From: Coriaria nepalensis
Taxonomy: Eukaryota; Streptophyta; Magnoliopsida; Cucurbitales; Coriariaceae
Assembly: GCA_027186245.1 (NCBI GenBank)
Contig: CP114481.1
Span: 24,087,501-24,151,500 of the forward strand
DNA: 64,000 nucleotides
Reading direction: 5' to 3'
The notes below the pieces were generated by a model. That model was not told where the DNA came from. It searched no databases and saw only the letters and a program-made list of their open reading frames with translations. Below, piece after piece: positions 25,533 through 38,743 of this stretch. The position numbers and the translations under genes were made by a program. Every line of letters starts with the position of its first letter. The stretch's first letter is position 1.

Positions 25533-27215
25533 GAAAGCACTTCGAACCAATTCTATTTTTGCATTTAAGACACGACTTTCATGCATAACTTGTAACTGAT
25601 CTATTGAAGGCAACTATGCATTTTTTTAGCCTTAAATTCATATTATTGCGTCTCTTTTAGTCATTAAATCATTCTAAATGGCTTCGAACGAAAGTCGGCC
25701 TTTAAACATGACTTTCATGCATAACTTGCAGTTAATCTATTGAAGGCAACAATGCATTTGTTTAGCCTTAAAGTCATGTCATTGAGTCTCATCCAGTCAT
25801 TAAATCATTCTAAATTAAGTTGAACAAATTCTATTTTCACCCTTCAAACATGATTTTCTTACATAACATGCAATTAATTTATTGACGACAACAATGCATT
25901 ATTTTAGCCTTAAAAAGTATATAATTCAGTCTTTTCATTTCATTAAATTGTTTGAAAGCACTTCGAACCAATTCTATTTTTGCATTTAAGACACGACTTT
26001 CATGCATAACTTGTAACTGATCTATTGAAGGCAACTATGCATTTTTTTAGCCTTAAATTCATATTATTGCGTCTCTTTTAGTCATTAAATCATTCTAAAT
26101 CGCTTCGAACGAAATTCGGCCTTTAAGCATGACTTTCATGCATAACTTGCAGTTAATCTATTGAAGGCAACAATGCATTTGTTTAGCCTTAAAGTCATGT
26201 CATTGAGTCTCATCCAGTCATCAAATCATTCTAAATTAAGTTGAACGAATTCTATTTTCGCCTTTCAAACATGATTTTCTTACATAACTTGCAATTAATT
26301 TATTGACGACAACAATGCATTATTTTAGCCTTAAAAAGTATATCATTCAGTCTTTTCATTTCATTAAATTGTTTGAAAGCACTTCGAACCAATTCTATTT
26401 TGGCATTTAAGACACGACTTTCATGCATAACTTGTAATTGATCTATTGAAGGCAACTATGCATATTTTAGCCTTAAAGTGATATTATTGCGTCTCTTTTA
26501 GTCATTAAATCATTCTAAATCGCTTCGAACGAAATTCGGCCTTTAAGCATGACTTTCATGCATAACTTGCAGTTAATCTATTGAAGGCAACAATGCATTT
26601 GTTTAGCCTTAAAGTCATGTCATTGAGTCTCATCCAGTCATTAAATCATTCTAAATTAAGTTGAACGAATTCTATTTTCGCCTTTCAAACATGATTTTCT
26701 TACATAACTTGCAATTAATTTATTGACGACGACAATGCATTATTTTAGCCTTAAAAAGTATATCATTCAGTCTTTTCATTTCATTAAATTGTTTGAAAGC
26801 ACTTCGAACCAATTCTATTTTCGCATTTAAGACACGACTTTCATGCATAACTTGTAATTGATCTATTGAAGGCAACTATGCATATTTTTAGCGTTAAAGT
26901 GATATTATTGCGTCTCTTTTAGTCATTAAATCATTCTAAATGGCTTCGAACGAAATTCGGCCTTTAAACATGACTTTCATGCATAACTTGCAGTTAATCT
27001 ATTGAAGGCAACAATGCATTTGTTTAGCCTTAAAGTCATGTCATTGAGTCTCATCCAGTCATCAAATCATTCTAAATTAAGTTGAACGAATTCTATTTTC
27101 GCCTTTCAAACATGATTTTCTTACATAACTTGCAATTAATTTATTGACGACAACAATGCATTATTTTAGCCTTAAAAAGTATATCATTCAGTCTTTTCAT
27201 TTCATTAAATTGTTT

Positions 27216-27357
27216 GAAAGCACTTCGAACCAATTCTATTTTGGCATTTAAGACACGACTTTCATGCATAACTTGTAATTGATCTATTCAAGGCAACAAT
27301 GCATTTGTTTAGCCTTAAAGTGATGTCATTGAGTCTCATCCAGTCATTAAATCATTG
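27216..27357 (+). repeat. Chimeric C/A monomer 4
   Basis: C head with TTTTGGCATTT joined to an A tail at the GGCAAC core, ATTCAAGG marker present. The A tail has a private AAAGTGATGTC. It is followed by a B with GTTGAATGAATTC, as after chimeras 1 to 3. Confidence 0.92.
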
Positions 27358-30300
27358 TAAATTAAGTTGAATGAATTCTATTTTCGCCTTTCAAACATGA
27401 TTTTCTTACATAACTTGCAATTAATTTATTGACGACAACAATGCATTATTTTAGCCTTAAAAAGTATATCATTCAGTCTTTTCATTTCATTAAATTGTTT
27501 GAAAGCACTTCGAACCAATTCTATTTTTGCATTTAAGACACGACTTTCATAAATAACTTGTAATTGATCTATTGAAGGCAACTATGCTTTTTTTTAGCCT
27601 AAAATTCATGTTATTGCGTCTCTTTTAGTCATTAAATCATTCTAAATTGCTTCGAACGAAATTCGGCCTTTAAATATGCCTTTCGTGCATAACTTGCAGT
27701 TAATCTATTGAAGGCAACAATGCATTCGTTTAGCCTTAAAGTCATGTCATTGAGTCTCATCCAGTCATTAAATCATTCTAAATTGAGTTGAACGGATTCT
27801 ATTTTCGCCTTTCAAACGTGATTTTCTAACATAACTTGCAACAAATTTATTGACGACAACAATGCATTATTTTAGCCTTAAAAAGCATATCATTCAGTCT
27901 TTTCATTTCATTAAATTGTTTCAAAGCACTTCGAACCAATTATATTTTTGCATTTAAGACACGACTTTCATGAATAACTTGTAATTGATCTATTAAAGGC
28001 AACTATGCATTTTTTTAGCCTAAAATTCATATTATTGCGTCTCTTTTAGTCATTAAATCATTCTAAATTGCTTCGAACGAAATTGGGCCTTTAAACAAGA
28101 CTTTCGTGCATAACTTGGAGTTAATCTATTGAAGGCAACAATGCATTTGTTTAGCCTTAAAGTCATGTCATTGAGTCTCATCCAGTCATTAAATCATTCT
28201 AAATTAAGTTGAACAAATTCTATTTTCACCCTTCAAACATGATTTTCTTACATAACATGCAATTAATTTATTGACGACAACAATGCATTATTTTAGCCTT
28301 AAAAAGTATATAATTCAGTCTTTTCATTTCATTAAATTGTTTGAAAGCACTTCGAACCAATTATATTTTTGCATTTAAGACACGACTATCATGAATAACT
28401 TGTAATTGATCTATTAAAGGCAACTATGCATTTTTTTAGCCTAAAATTCCTATTATTGCGTCTCTTTTTGTCATTAAATCATTCTAAATTGCTTCGAACG
28501 AAATTCGGCCTTTAAACAAGACTTTCGTGCATTACTTGCAGTTAATCTATTGAAGGCAACAATGCATTTGTTTAACCATAAAGTCTTGTCATTGAGTCTC
28601 ATCTAGTCATTAAATCATTCTAAATTAAGTTGAACGAATTCTATTTTCGCCTTTCAAACAAGGTTTTCTTACATAACTTGCAATAAATTTATTGACGACA
28701 ACAATGCATTATTTTAGCCTTAAAAAGTATATCATTCAGTCTTTTCATTTCATTAAATTGTTTCAAAGCACTTCGTACCAATTATATTTTTGCATTTAAG
28801 ACACGACTTTCGTGAATAACTTGTAATTGATCTATTAAAGGCAACTATGCATTTTTTTAGCCTAAAATTCATATTATTGCGTCTCTTTTAGTCATTAAAT
28901 CATTCTAAATTGCTTCGAACGAAATTCGGCCTTTAAACAAGACTTTCGTGCATAACTTGCAGTTAATCTATTGAAGGCAACAATGCATTTGTTGAGCCTT
29001 AAAGTCTTGTCATTGAGTCTCATCTAGTCATTAAATCATTCTAAATTAAGTTGAATGAATTCTATTTTCGCCTTTCAAACAAGATTTTCTAATATAACTT
29101 GCAATTAATTTATTGACGACAACAATGCATTATTTTAGCCTTAAAAACTATATCATTCAGTCTTTTCTTTTCATTAAATTGTTTGAAAGCACTTCGAACC
29201 AATTATATTTTTGCATTTAAGACACGACTTTCAAGCATAACTTGTAATTGATCTATTGAAGGCAACTATGCATTTTTTTAGCCTAAAATTCATGTTATTG
29301 CGTCTCTTTTAGTCATTAAATCATTTTAAATCGCTTTAAACGAAATTCGACCTTTAAATATGACTTTCGTGCATAACTTGCAGTTAATCTATTGAAGGCA
29401 ACAATGCATTTTTTTTGCCTTAAAGTCATGTCATTGAGTCTAATCCAGTCATTAAATCATTCTAAATTAAGTTGAACGAATTCTATTTTCACCTTTCAAA
29501 CATGATTTTCTTAAATAACATGCAATTAATTTATTGACGACAACAATGCATTATTTTAGCCATAAAAAGTATATCATTCAGTCTTTTCATTTCATTAAAT
29601 TGTTTCAAAGCACTTCGATCCAATAATAATTTTGCATTTAAGATACGACTTTCATGAATAATTTGTAATTGATCTATTAAAGGCAACTATGCATTTTCTT
29701 AGCCTAAAATTCATATTATTGCGTCTCTTTTAGTCTTTAAATCATTCTAAATTGCTTCGAACGAAATTCGGCCTTTCAACATGACTTTCGTGTATAACTT
29801 GCAGTTAATCTATTGAAGGCAACAATGCATTTGTTTAGCCTTAAAGTCATGTCATTGAGTCTCATCTAGTCATTAAATCATTCTAAATTAAGTTGAACGA
29901 ATTCTATTTTTGCCTTTCAAACAAGATTTTCTTACATAACTTGCAATTAATTTATTGATGACAACAATGCATTATTTTAGCCTCAAAAAGTATATCATTC
30001 AGTCTTTTCATTTCATTAAATTGTTTGAAAGCACTTCGAACCAATTCTATTTTTGCATTTAAGACACGACTTTCATGCATGACTTGTAATTGATCTATTT
30101 AAGGCAACTATGCATTTTTTTAGCCTTAAAGTCATATTATTGCGTCTCTTATAGTCTTTAAATCATTCTAAATGGCCTCGAACGAAATTCGGCCTTTAAA
30201 CATGACTTTCATGCATAACTTGCAGTTAATCTATTGAAGGGAACAATGCATTTGTTTAGCCTTAAAGTCATGTCATTGAGTCTCATCCGGTCATTAAATC

Positions 30301-31289
30301 ATTCTAAGTTAAGTTGAACGAATTCTATTTTCGCCTTTCAAACATGATTTTCTTACATAACTTGCAATTAATTTATTGACGACAACAATGCATTATTTTA
30401 GCTTTAAAAAGTATATCATTCAGTCTTTTCATTTCATTAAATTGTTTGAAAGCACTTCGAACCAATTGTATTTTTGCATTTAAGACACGACTTTCATGCA
30501 TGACTTGTAATTGATCTATTTAAGGCAACTATGCATTTTTTTAGCCTTAAAGTCATATTATTACGTCTCTTTTAGTCATTAAATCATTCTAAATCACTTC
30601 GAACGAAATTCGGCCTTTAAACATGACTTTCATGCATAACTTCCAGTTAATCTATTGAAGGCAACAATGCATTTATTTAGCCTTAAAGTCATGTCATTGA
30701 GTCTCATCCAGTCATTAAATCATTGTAAATTAAGTTGAACGAATTCTATTTTCACCCTTCAAACATGATTTTCTTACATCACATGCAATTAATTTATTGA
30801 CGACAACAATGCATTATTTTAGCCTTAAAAAGTATATCATTCAGTCTTTTCACTACATTAAATTGTTTCGAAGCACTTCGAACCAATTATATTTTTGCAT
30901 TTAAGACACAACTTTCATGAATAACTTGTAATTGATCTACTGAAGGCAACTATGCATTTTTTTAGCCTAAAATTCATATTATTGCGTCTCTTTTAGTCAT
31001 TAAATCATTCTAAATGGCTTCGAACGAAATTCCGCCTTTAAACATGACTTTCATGCATAACTTGCAGTTAATCTATTGAAGGCAACAATGCATTTGTTTA
31101 GCCTTAAAGTCATGTCATTGAGTCTCATCCAGTCATTAAATCATTCTAAATTAAGTTGAACGAATTCTATTTTCGCCTTTCAAACATGATTTTCTTACAT
31201 AACTTGCAATTAATTTATTGACGACAACAACACATTATTTTAGCCTTAAAAAGTATATCATTCAGTGTTTTCATTTCATTAAATTGTTT

Positions 31290-31432
31290 GAAAGCACTTC
31301 GAACCAATTCTATTTTTGCATTTAAGACACGACTTTCATGCATAACTTGTAATTGATCTATTCAAGGCAACAATGCATTTTTTTAGCCTTAAAAAGTATA
31401 TAATTCAGTCTTTTCATTTCATTAAATTGTTT
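31290..31432 (+). repeat. Chimeric C/B monomer
   Basis: It starts as C and carries the ATTCAAGGCAAC marker of the C/A chimeras. After the core it continues as a B tail (TTTAGCCTTAAAAAGTATAT and AATTCAGTC) and leads directly into a C at 31433. The local order is A-B-(C/B)-C, one monomer instead of two added. The preceding A and B (31011-31289) carry AACAACACATT and CAGTGTTTTC, as do the units before chimeras 1 and 2. It therefore probably arose from a C/A chimera by loss of one monomer length between two cores. Confidence 0.9.
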
Positions 31433-33681
31433 GAAAGCACTTCGAACCAATTCTATTTTGGCATTTAAGACACGTCTTTCATAAATAACTTGTAATTGAT
31501 CTATTGATGGCAACTATGCATTTTTTTAGCCTTAAAGTGATATTATTGCGTCTCTTTTAGTCATTAAATCATTCTAAATGGCTTCGAACAAAATTCCGCC
31601 ATTAAACATGACTTTCATGCATAACTTGCAGTTAATCTATTGAAGGCAACAATGCATTTGTTTAGCCTTAAAGTCATGTCATTGAGTCTCATCCAGTCAT
31701 TAAATCATTCTAAGTTAAGTTGAACGAATTCTATTTTCGCCTTTCAAACATGATTTTCTTACATAACTTGCAATTAATTTATTGACGACAACAATGCATT
31801 ATTTTAGCCTTAAAAAGTATATCATTCAGTCTTTTCATTTCATTAAACTGTTTGAAAGGACTTCGAACCAATTCTATTTTTGCATTTAAGACACGACTTT
31901 GATGCATAACTTGTAATTGATCTATTGAAGGCAACTATGCATTTTTTTAGCCTTAAAGTGATATTATTGCGTCTCTTTTAGTCATTAAATCATTCTAAAT
32001 CGCTACGAACGAAATTCGCCTTTTAAACATGACTTTCATGCATAACTTGCAGTTAATCTATTGAAGGCAACAATGCATTTGTTTAGCCTTAAAGTCATGT
32101 CATTGAGTCTCATCCAGTCATTAAATCATTCGAAATTAAGTTGAACGAATTCTATTTTCGCCTTTCAAACATGATATTCTTACATAACTTGCAATTAATT
32201 TATTGACGACAACAATGCGCTATTTTAGCCCTAAAAACTATATAATTCAGTCTTTTCATTTCATTAAATTGTTTGAAAGCACTTCGAACCAATTCTATTT
32301 TGGCATTTAAGACACGACTTTCATAAATAACTTGTAATTGATCTATTGAAGGCAACTATGCATTTTTTTAGCCTAAAATTCATGTTATTGCGTCTCTTTT
32401 AGTCATTAAATCATTCTAAATTGCTTCGAACGAAATTCGGCCTTTAAATATGCCTTTCGTGCATAACTTGCAGTTAATCTATTGAAGGCAACGATGCATT
32501 CGTTTAGCCTTAAAGTCATGTCATTGAGTCTCATCCAGTCATTAAATCATTCTAAATTAAGTTGAACGAATTCTATTTTCACCCTTCAAACATGATTTTC
32601 TTACATCACATGCAATTAATTTATTGACGACAACAATGCATTATTTTAGCCTTAAAAAGTATATCATTCAATCTTTTCATTGCATTAAATTGTTTCGAAG
32701 CACTTCGAACCAATTATATTTTTGCATTTAAGACACGACTTTCATGAATAACTTGCAATTGATCTATTGAAGGCAACTATGCATTTTTTTACCCTAAAAT
32801 TCATATTATTGCGTCTCTTTTAGTCATTAAATCATTCTAAATCGCTTCGAACGAAATTCGGCCTTTAAACATGACTTTCATGCATAACTTGCAGTTAATC
32901 TATTGAAGGCAAAAAAATGCATTTGTTTAGCCTTAAAGTCATGTCATTGAGTCTCATCCAGTCATTAAATCATTGTAAATTAAGTTGAACGAATTCTATT
33001 TTCGCCTTTCAAACATGATTTTCTTACATAACTTGCAGTTCATTTATTGACGACAACAATGCATTATTTTAGCCTTAAAAAGTATATAATTCAGTCTTTT
33101 CATTTCATTAAATTGTTTGAAAGCACTTCGAACCAATTCTATTTTGGCATTTAAGACACGTCTTTCATAAATAACTTGTAATTGATCTATTGAAGGCAAC
33201 TTTGCATTTTTTTAGCCTTAAAGTGATATTATTGCGTCTCTTTTAGTCATTAAATCATTCTAAATGGCTTCGAACAAAATTCCGCCATTAAACATGACTT
33301 TCATGCATAACTTGCAGTTAATCTATTGAAGGCAACAATGCATTTGTTTAGCCTTAAAGTCATGTCATTGAGTCTCATCCAGTCATTAAATCATTCTAAG
33401 TTAAGTTGAACGAATTCTATTTTCGCCTTTCAAACATGATTTTCTTACATAACTTGCAATTAATTTATTGACGACAACAATGCATTATTTTAGCCTTAAA
33501 AAGTATATCATTCAGTCTTTTCATTTCATTAAACTGTTTGAAAGGACTTCGAACCAATTCTATTTTTGCATTTAAGACACGACTTTCATGCATAACTTGT
33601 AATTGATCTATTGAAGGCAACTATGCATTTTTTTAGCCTTAAAGTGATATTATTGCGTCTCTTTTAGTCATTAAATCATTC
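31433..33681 (+). repeat. Duplication with 1686-bp offset
   Basis: The segment from the C at 31433 through the unit at 31575 matches the segment 33119-33681. Shared rare markers are ACACGTCTTTCATAAATAAC, GAACAAAATTCCGCCATT, CTAAGTTAAG and AAACTGTTTGAAAGGACTTC. The offset is four units plus 2 bp; the extra 2 bp come from an A run (GGCAAAAAAATGC) at about 32909-32921. Confidence 0.85.
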
Positions 33682-34802
33682 TAAATGGCTTCGAACGAAA
33701 TTCCGCCTTTAAACATGACTTTCACGCATAACTTGCAGTTAATCTAATGAAGGCAACAATGCATTTGTTTAGCCTTAAAGTCATGTCATTGAGTCTCATC
33801 CACTCATTAAATCATTGTAAATTAAGTTGAACGAATTCTATTTTCGCCTTTCAAGCATGATTTTCTTACATAACTTGCAGTTCATTTATTGACGACAACA
33901 ATGCATTATTTTAGCCTTAAAAAGTATATAATTCAGTCTTTTCATTTCATTAAATTGTTTGAAAGCACTTCAAACCAATTCTATTTTGGCATTTAAGACA
34001 CGTCTTTCATAAATAACTTGTAATTCATCTATTGAAGGCAACTATGCATTTTTTTAGCCTAAAATATATGTTATTGCGTATCTTTTAGTCATTAAATCAG
34101 TCTAAATTGCTTCGAATGAAATTTGGCCTTTAAATATGACTTTCGTGCATAACTTGCAGTTAATCTATTGAAGGCAACGATGCATTTGTTTAGCCTTAAA
34201 GTCATGTCATTGAGTCTCATCCAGTCATTAAATCATTCTAAATTAAGTTGAACGAATTCTATTTTCACCCTTCAAACATGATTTTTTTACATCACATGCA
34301 ATTAATTTATTGACGACAACAATGCATTATTTTAGCCTTAAAAAGAATATCATTCAATCTTTTCATTGCATTAAATTGTTTCGAAGCACTTCGAACCAAT
34401 TATATTTTTGCATTTAAGACACGACTTTCATGAATAACTTGCAATTGATCTATTGAAGGCAACTATGCATTTTTTTAGCCTAAAATTCATATTATTGCGT
34501 CTCTTTTAGTCATTAAATCATTCTAAATCGCTTCGAACGAAATTCGGCCTTTAAACATGACTTTCATGCATAACTTGCAGTTAATCTATTGAAGGCAACA
34601 ATGCATTTGTTTAGCCTTAAAGTCAGGTCGTTGAGTCTCATCCAGTCATTAAATCATTCTAAATTAAGTTGAACGAATTCTATTTTCGCCTTTCAAACAT
34701 GATTTTCTTACATAACTTGCAATTAATTTATTGACGACAACAATGCATTATTTTAGCCTTAAAAAGTATATCATTCAGTCTTTTCATTTCATTAAATTGT
34801 TT

Positions 34803-34944
34803 GAAAGCACTTCGAACCAATTCTATTTTTGCATTTAAGACACGACTTTCATGCATAACTTGCAGTTAATCTATTGAAGGCAACAATGCATTTGTTTAGC
34901 CTTAAAGTCATGTCATTGAGTCTCATCCAGTCATTAAATCATTG
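34803..34944 (+). repeat. Chimeric C/A monomer 5 (different breakpoint)
   Basis: C head with a switch to A earlier than in the other chimeras: after GACTTTCATGCATAACTTG it already reads CAGTTAATCTATTG, as in A. It lacks the ATTCAAGG marker, and the B that follows has GTTGAACGAATTC rather than GTTGAATGAATTC. Breakpoint and flank both suggest an event independent of the other chimeras. Confidence 0.9.
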
Positions 34945-35500
34945 TAAATTAAGTTGAACGAATTCTATTTTCGCCTTCCAAACATGATTTTCTTACATAA
35001 CTTGCAATTAATTTATTGACGACAACAATGCATTATTTTAGCCTTAAAAAGTATATAATTCAGTCTTTTCATTTCATTAAATTGTTTGAAAGCACTTCGA
35101 ACCAATTCTATTTTGGCATTTAAGACACGACTTTCATAAATAACTTGTAATTGATCTATTGAAGGCAACTATGCATTTTTTTAGCCTAAAATATATGTTA
35201 TTGCGTATCTTTTAGTCATTAAATCAGTCTAAATTGCTTCGAACGAAATTTGGCCTTTAAATATGACTTTCGTGCATAACTTGCAGTGAATCTATTGAAG
35301 GCAACAATGCATTTGTTTAGCCTTAAAGTCATGTCATTGAGTCTCATCCAGTCATTAAATCATTCTAAATTAAGTTGAACGAATTCTATTTTCACCCTTC
35401 AAACATGATTTTCTTACATCACATGCAATTAATTTATTGACGACAACAATGCATTATTTTAGCCTTAAAAAGTACATCATTCAGTCTTTTCATTGCATTA

Positions 35501-35528
35501 AATTGGTTCGAAGCACTTCGAACCAATT
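35501..35528. repeat. Perfect 28-bp dyad at a B/C boundary
   Basis: Left arm AATTGGTTCGAAG (35501-35513), 2-bp spacer CA, right arm CTTCGAACCAATT (35516-35528). The arms are exact reverse complements over 13 bp. In most units the left arm is AATTGTTTGAAAG, three mismatches from perfect, and in a subset AATTGTTTCGAAG, one mismatch. Confidence 0.93.
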
Positions 35529-37610
35529 ATATTTTTGCATTTAAGACACGACTTTCATGAATAACTTGTAATTGATCTATTGAAGGCAACTATGCATTTT
35601 TTTAGCCTAAAATTCATATTATTGCGTCTCTTTCACTCATTAAATCATTCTACATCGCTTCGAACGAAATTCGGCCTTTAAACATGACTTTCGTGCATAA
35701 CTTGCAGTTAATCTATTGAAGGCAACAATGCATTTGTTTAGCCTTAAAGTCATGTCGTTGAGTCTCATCCAGTCATTAAATCATTCTAAATTAAGTTGAA
35801 CGAATTCAATTTTCGCCTTTCAAACATGATTTTCTTACATAACTTGCAATTAATTTATTGACGACAACAATGCATTATTTTAGCCCTAAAAAGTATATCA
35901 TTCAGTCTTTTCATTTCATTAAATTGTTTGAAAGCACTTCGAACCAATTCTATTTTTGCATTTAAGACACGACTTTCATGCATAACTTGTAATTGATCTA
36001 TTGAAGGCAACTATGCATTTTTTTAGCCTTAAAAACATATTATTGCGTCTCTTTTAGTCATTAAATCATTCTAAATCGCTTCGAACGAAATTCGCCTTTT
36101 AAACATGACTTTCATGCATAACTTGCAGTTAATCTATTGAAGGCAACAATGCATTTGTTTAGCCTTAAAGTCATGTCATTGAGTCTCATCCAGTCATTAA
36201 ATCATTCTAAATTAAGTTGAACGAATTCTATTTTCGCCTTTCAAACATGATATTCTTACATAACTTGCAATTAATTTATTGACGACAACAATGCATTATT
36301 TTAGCCCTAAAAACTATATAATTCAGTCTTTTCATTTCATTAAATTGTTAAAAGCACTTCGAACCAATTCTATTTTGGCATTTAAGACACGACTTTCATA
36401 AATAACTTGTAATTGATCTATTGAAGGCAACTATGCATTTTTTTAGCCTAAAATTCATGTTATTGCGTCTCTTTTAGTCATTAAATCATTCTAAATTGCT
36501 TCGAACGAAATTCGGCCTTTAAATATGCCTTTCGTGCATAACTTGCAGTTAATCTATTGAGGGTAACAATGCATTCGTTTAGCCTTAAAGTCATGTCATT
36601 GAGTCTCATCCAGTCATTAAATCATTCTAAATTAAGTTGAACGAATTCTATTTTCGCCTTTCAAATATGATTTTCTTACATAACTTGCAATTAACTTATT
36701 GACGACAACAACGCATTATTTTAGCCTTAAAAACTATATAATTCAGTCTTTTCATTTCATTAAATTGTTTGAAAGCACTTCGAACCAATTCTATTTTGGC
36801 ATTTAAGACACGACTTTCATAAATAACTTGTAATTGATCTATTGAAGGCAACTATGCATTTTTTTAGCCTAAAAATGTTATTGCGTATCTTTTAGTCATT
36901 AAATCACTCTAAATTGCTTCGAACGAAATTTGGCCTTTAAATATGACTTTCGTGCATAACTTGCAGTTAATCTATTGAAGGCAACAATGCATTTGTTTTG
37001 GCCTTAAAGTCATGTCATTGAGTCTCATCCAGTCATTAAATCATTCTAAATTAAGTTGAACGAATTCTATTTTCGCCTTTCAAACATGATTTTCTTACAT
37101 AACTTGCAATTAATTTATTGACGACAACAATGCATTATTTTAGCCCTAAAAAGTATATCATTCAGTCTTTTCATTTCATTAAATTGTTTGAAAGCACTTC
37201 GAACCAATTCTATTTTTGCATTTAAGACACGACTTTCATGCATAACTTGTAGGTGATCTATTGAAGGCAACTATGCAATTTTTTAGCCTAAAATATATGT
37301 TATTGCGTATCTTTTAGTCATTAAATCACTCTAAATTGCTTCGAACGAAATTTGGCCTTTAAATATGACTTTCGTGCATAACTTGCAATTAATCTATTGA
37401 AGGCAACGATGCATTTGTTTAGCCTTAAAGTCATGTCATTGAGTCTCTTCCAGTCATTCAATCATTCTAAATTAAGTTGAATAAATTCTATTTTCGCCTT
37501 TCAAACATGATTTTCTTACATAACTTGCAATTAATTTATTGACGACAACAATGCATTATTTTAGCCTTAAAAAGTATATCATTCAGTCTTTTCATTTCAT
37601 TAAATTGTTT

Positions 37611-37752
37611 GAAAGCACTTCGAACCAATTCTATTTTTGCATTTAAGACACGACTTTCATGCATAACTTGTAATTGATCTATTGAAGGCAACAATGCATT
37701 TGTTTAGCCTTAAAGTCATGTCATTGAGTCTCATCCAGTCACTAAATCATTG
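37611..37752 (+). repeat. Chimeric C/A monomer 6
   Basis: C head through TAATTGATCTATTGAAGGCAAC, then A tail AATGCATTTGTTTAGCC. It has ATTGAAGG rather than ATTCAAGG. The tail has a private CAGTCACTAAATC. The B after it has GTTGAATGAATTC. It forms the first of two consecutive A-less dimers. Confidence 0.92.
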
Positions 37753-37895
37753 TAAATTAAGTTGAATGAATTCTATTTTCGCCTTTCAAACATGATTTTC
37801 TTACATAACTTGCAATTAATTTATTGACGACAACAATGCATTATTTTAGCCTCAAAAAGTATATCATTCAGTCTTTTCATTTCATTAAATTGTTT

Positions 37896-38037
37896 GAAAG
37901 CACTTCGAACCAATTCTATTTTTGCATTTAAGACACGACTTTCATGCATAACTTGTAATTGATCTATTGAAGGCAACAATGCATTTGTTTAGCCTTAAAG
38001 TCATGTCATTGAGTCTCATCCAGTCATTAAATCATTG
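37896..38037 (+). repeat. Chimeric C/A monomer 7
   Basis: It begins 285 bp after chimera 6 and has the same structure, so 37611-38180 is a tandem pair of (C/A)-B dimers of 285 bp each. This is the only place in the window where the dimeric form has itself been tandemly amplified. Confidence 0.92.
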
Positions 38038-38743
38038 TAAATTAAGTTGAATGAATTCTATTTTCGCCTTTCAAACATGATTTTCTTACATAACTTGCAA
38101 TTAATTTATTGACGACAACAATGCATTATTTTAGCCTTAAAAAGTATATCATTCAGTCTTTTCATTTCATTAAATTGTTTGAAAGCACTTCGAACCAATT
38201 TTATTTTCGCATTTAAGACCCGACTTTCATAAATAACTTGTAATTGATCTATTGAAGGCAACTCTGCATTTTTTTAGCCTAAAATTCATGTTATTGCGTC
38301 TCTTTTAGTCATTAAATCATTCTAAATTGCTTCGAACGAAATTCGGCCTTAAAATATGCCTTTCGTGCATAACTTGCAGTCAATCTATTGAAGGCAACAA
38401 TGCATTCGTTTAGCCTTAAAGTCATGTCATTGAGTCTCATCCAGTCATTAAATCATTCCAAATTGAGTTGAACAGATTATATTTTCGCCTTCCAAACGTG
38501 ATTTTCTAACATAACTTGCAACAAATTTATTGACGACAACAATGCATTATTTTAGCCTTAAAAAGCATATCATTCAGTCTTTTCATTTCATTAAATTGTT
38601 TGAAAGCACTTCGAACCAATTATATTTTTGCATTTAAGACACGACTTTCATGAATAACTTGTAATTGATCTATTAAAGGCAACTATGCATTTTTTTAGCC
38701 TAAAATTCATATTATTGCGTCTCTTTTAGTCATTAAATCATTC

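Larger units (their letters stand above)
22874..26370 (+). repeat. Duplication with 2100-bp offset
   Basis: The segment 22874-24270 matches 24974-26370. The ordered markers are a B with GAACGGATT and GTGATTTTCTAAC, the A with GCATTAG, the B with the 5-bp deletion, the A with GAAAGTCGGCC, the B with GAACAAATTC and ATAACATGC, and the A with TTAAGCATG plus CATCAAATC. The offset is five units minus the 5-bp deletion. Between the copies the units at 23996, 24417 and 24838 are near copies of each other. Confidence 0.85.
17257..31574 (+). repeat. Array domain 2: 31 trimers with five chimeric monomers
   Basis: A starts lie at 17257, 17963, 18384, 18805, 19226, 19647, 20353 and on to 31011. Phase jumps of about 285 bp occur at four C/A chimeras, and one jump of 143 bp occurs at the C/B chimera. 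Other phase changes come from three B monomers with a 5-bp deletion and a 1-bp loss near 26464. Frequent local haplotypes are AATTGGGCCTTTAAATATGC, GTGATTTTCTAACATAAC with AACAAATTT, and ATTAAAGGCAAC. Nothing but satellite is present. Confidence 0.94.

Noticed and set aside
32905..32922. A-run (GGCAAAAAAATGC) as a possible insertion scar
   Set aside because: Only 2 bp longer than the normal GGCAACAATGC, with one substitution. No target-site duplication; replication slippage or a sequencing homopolymer error explains it.
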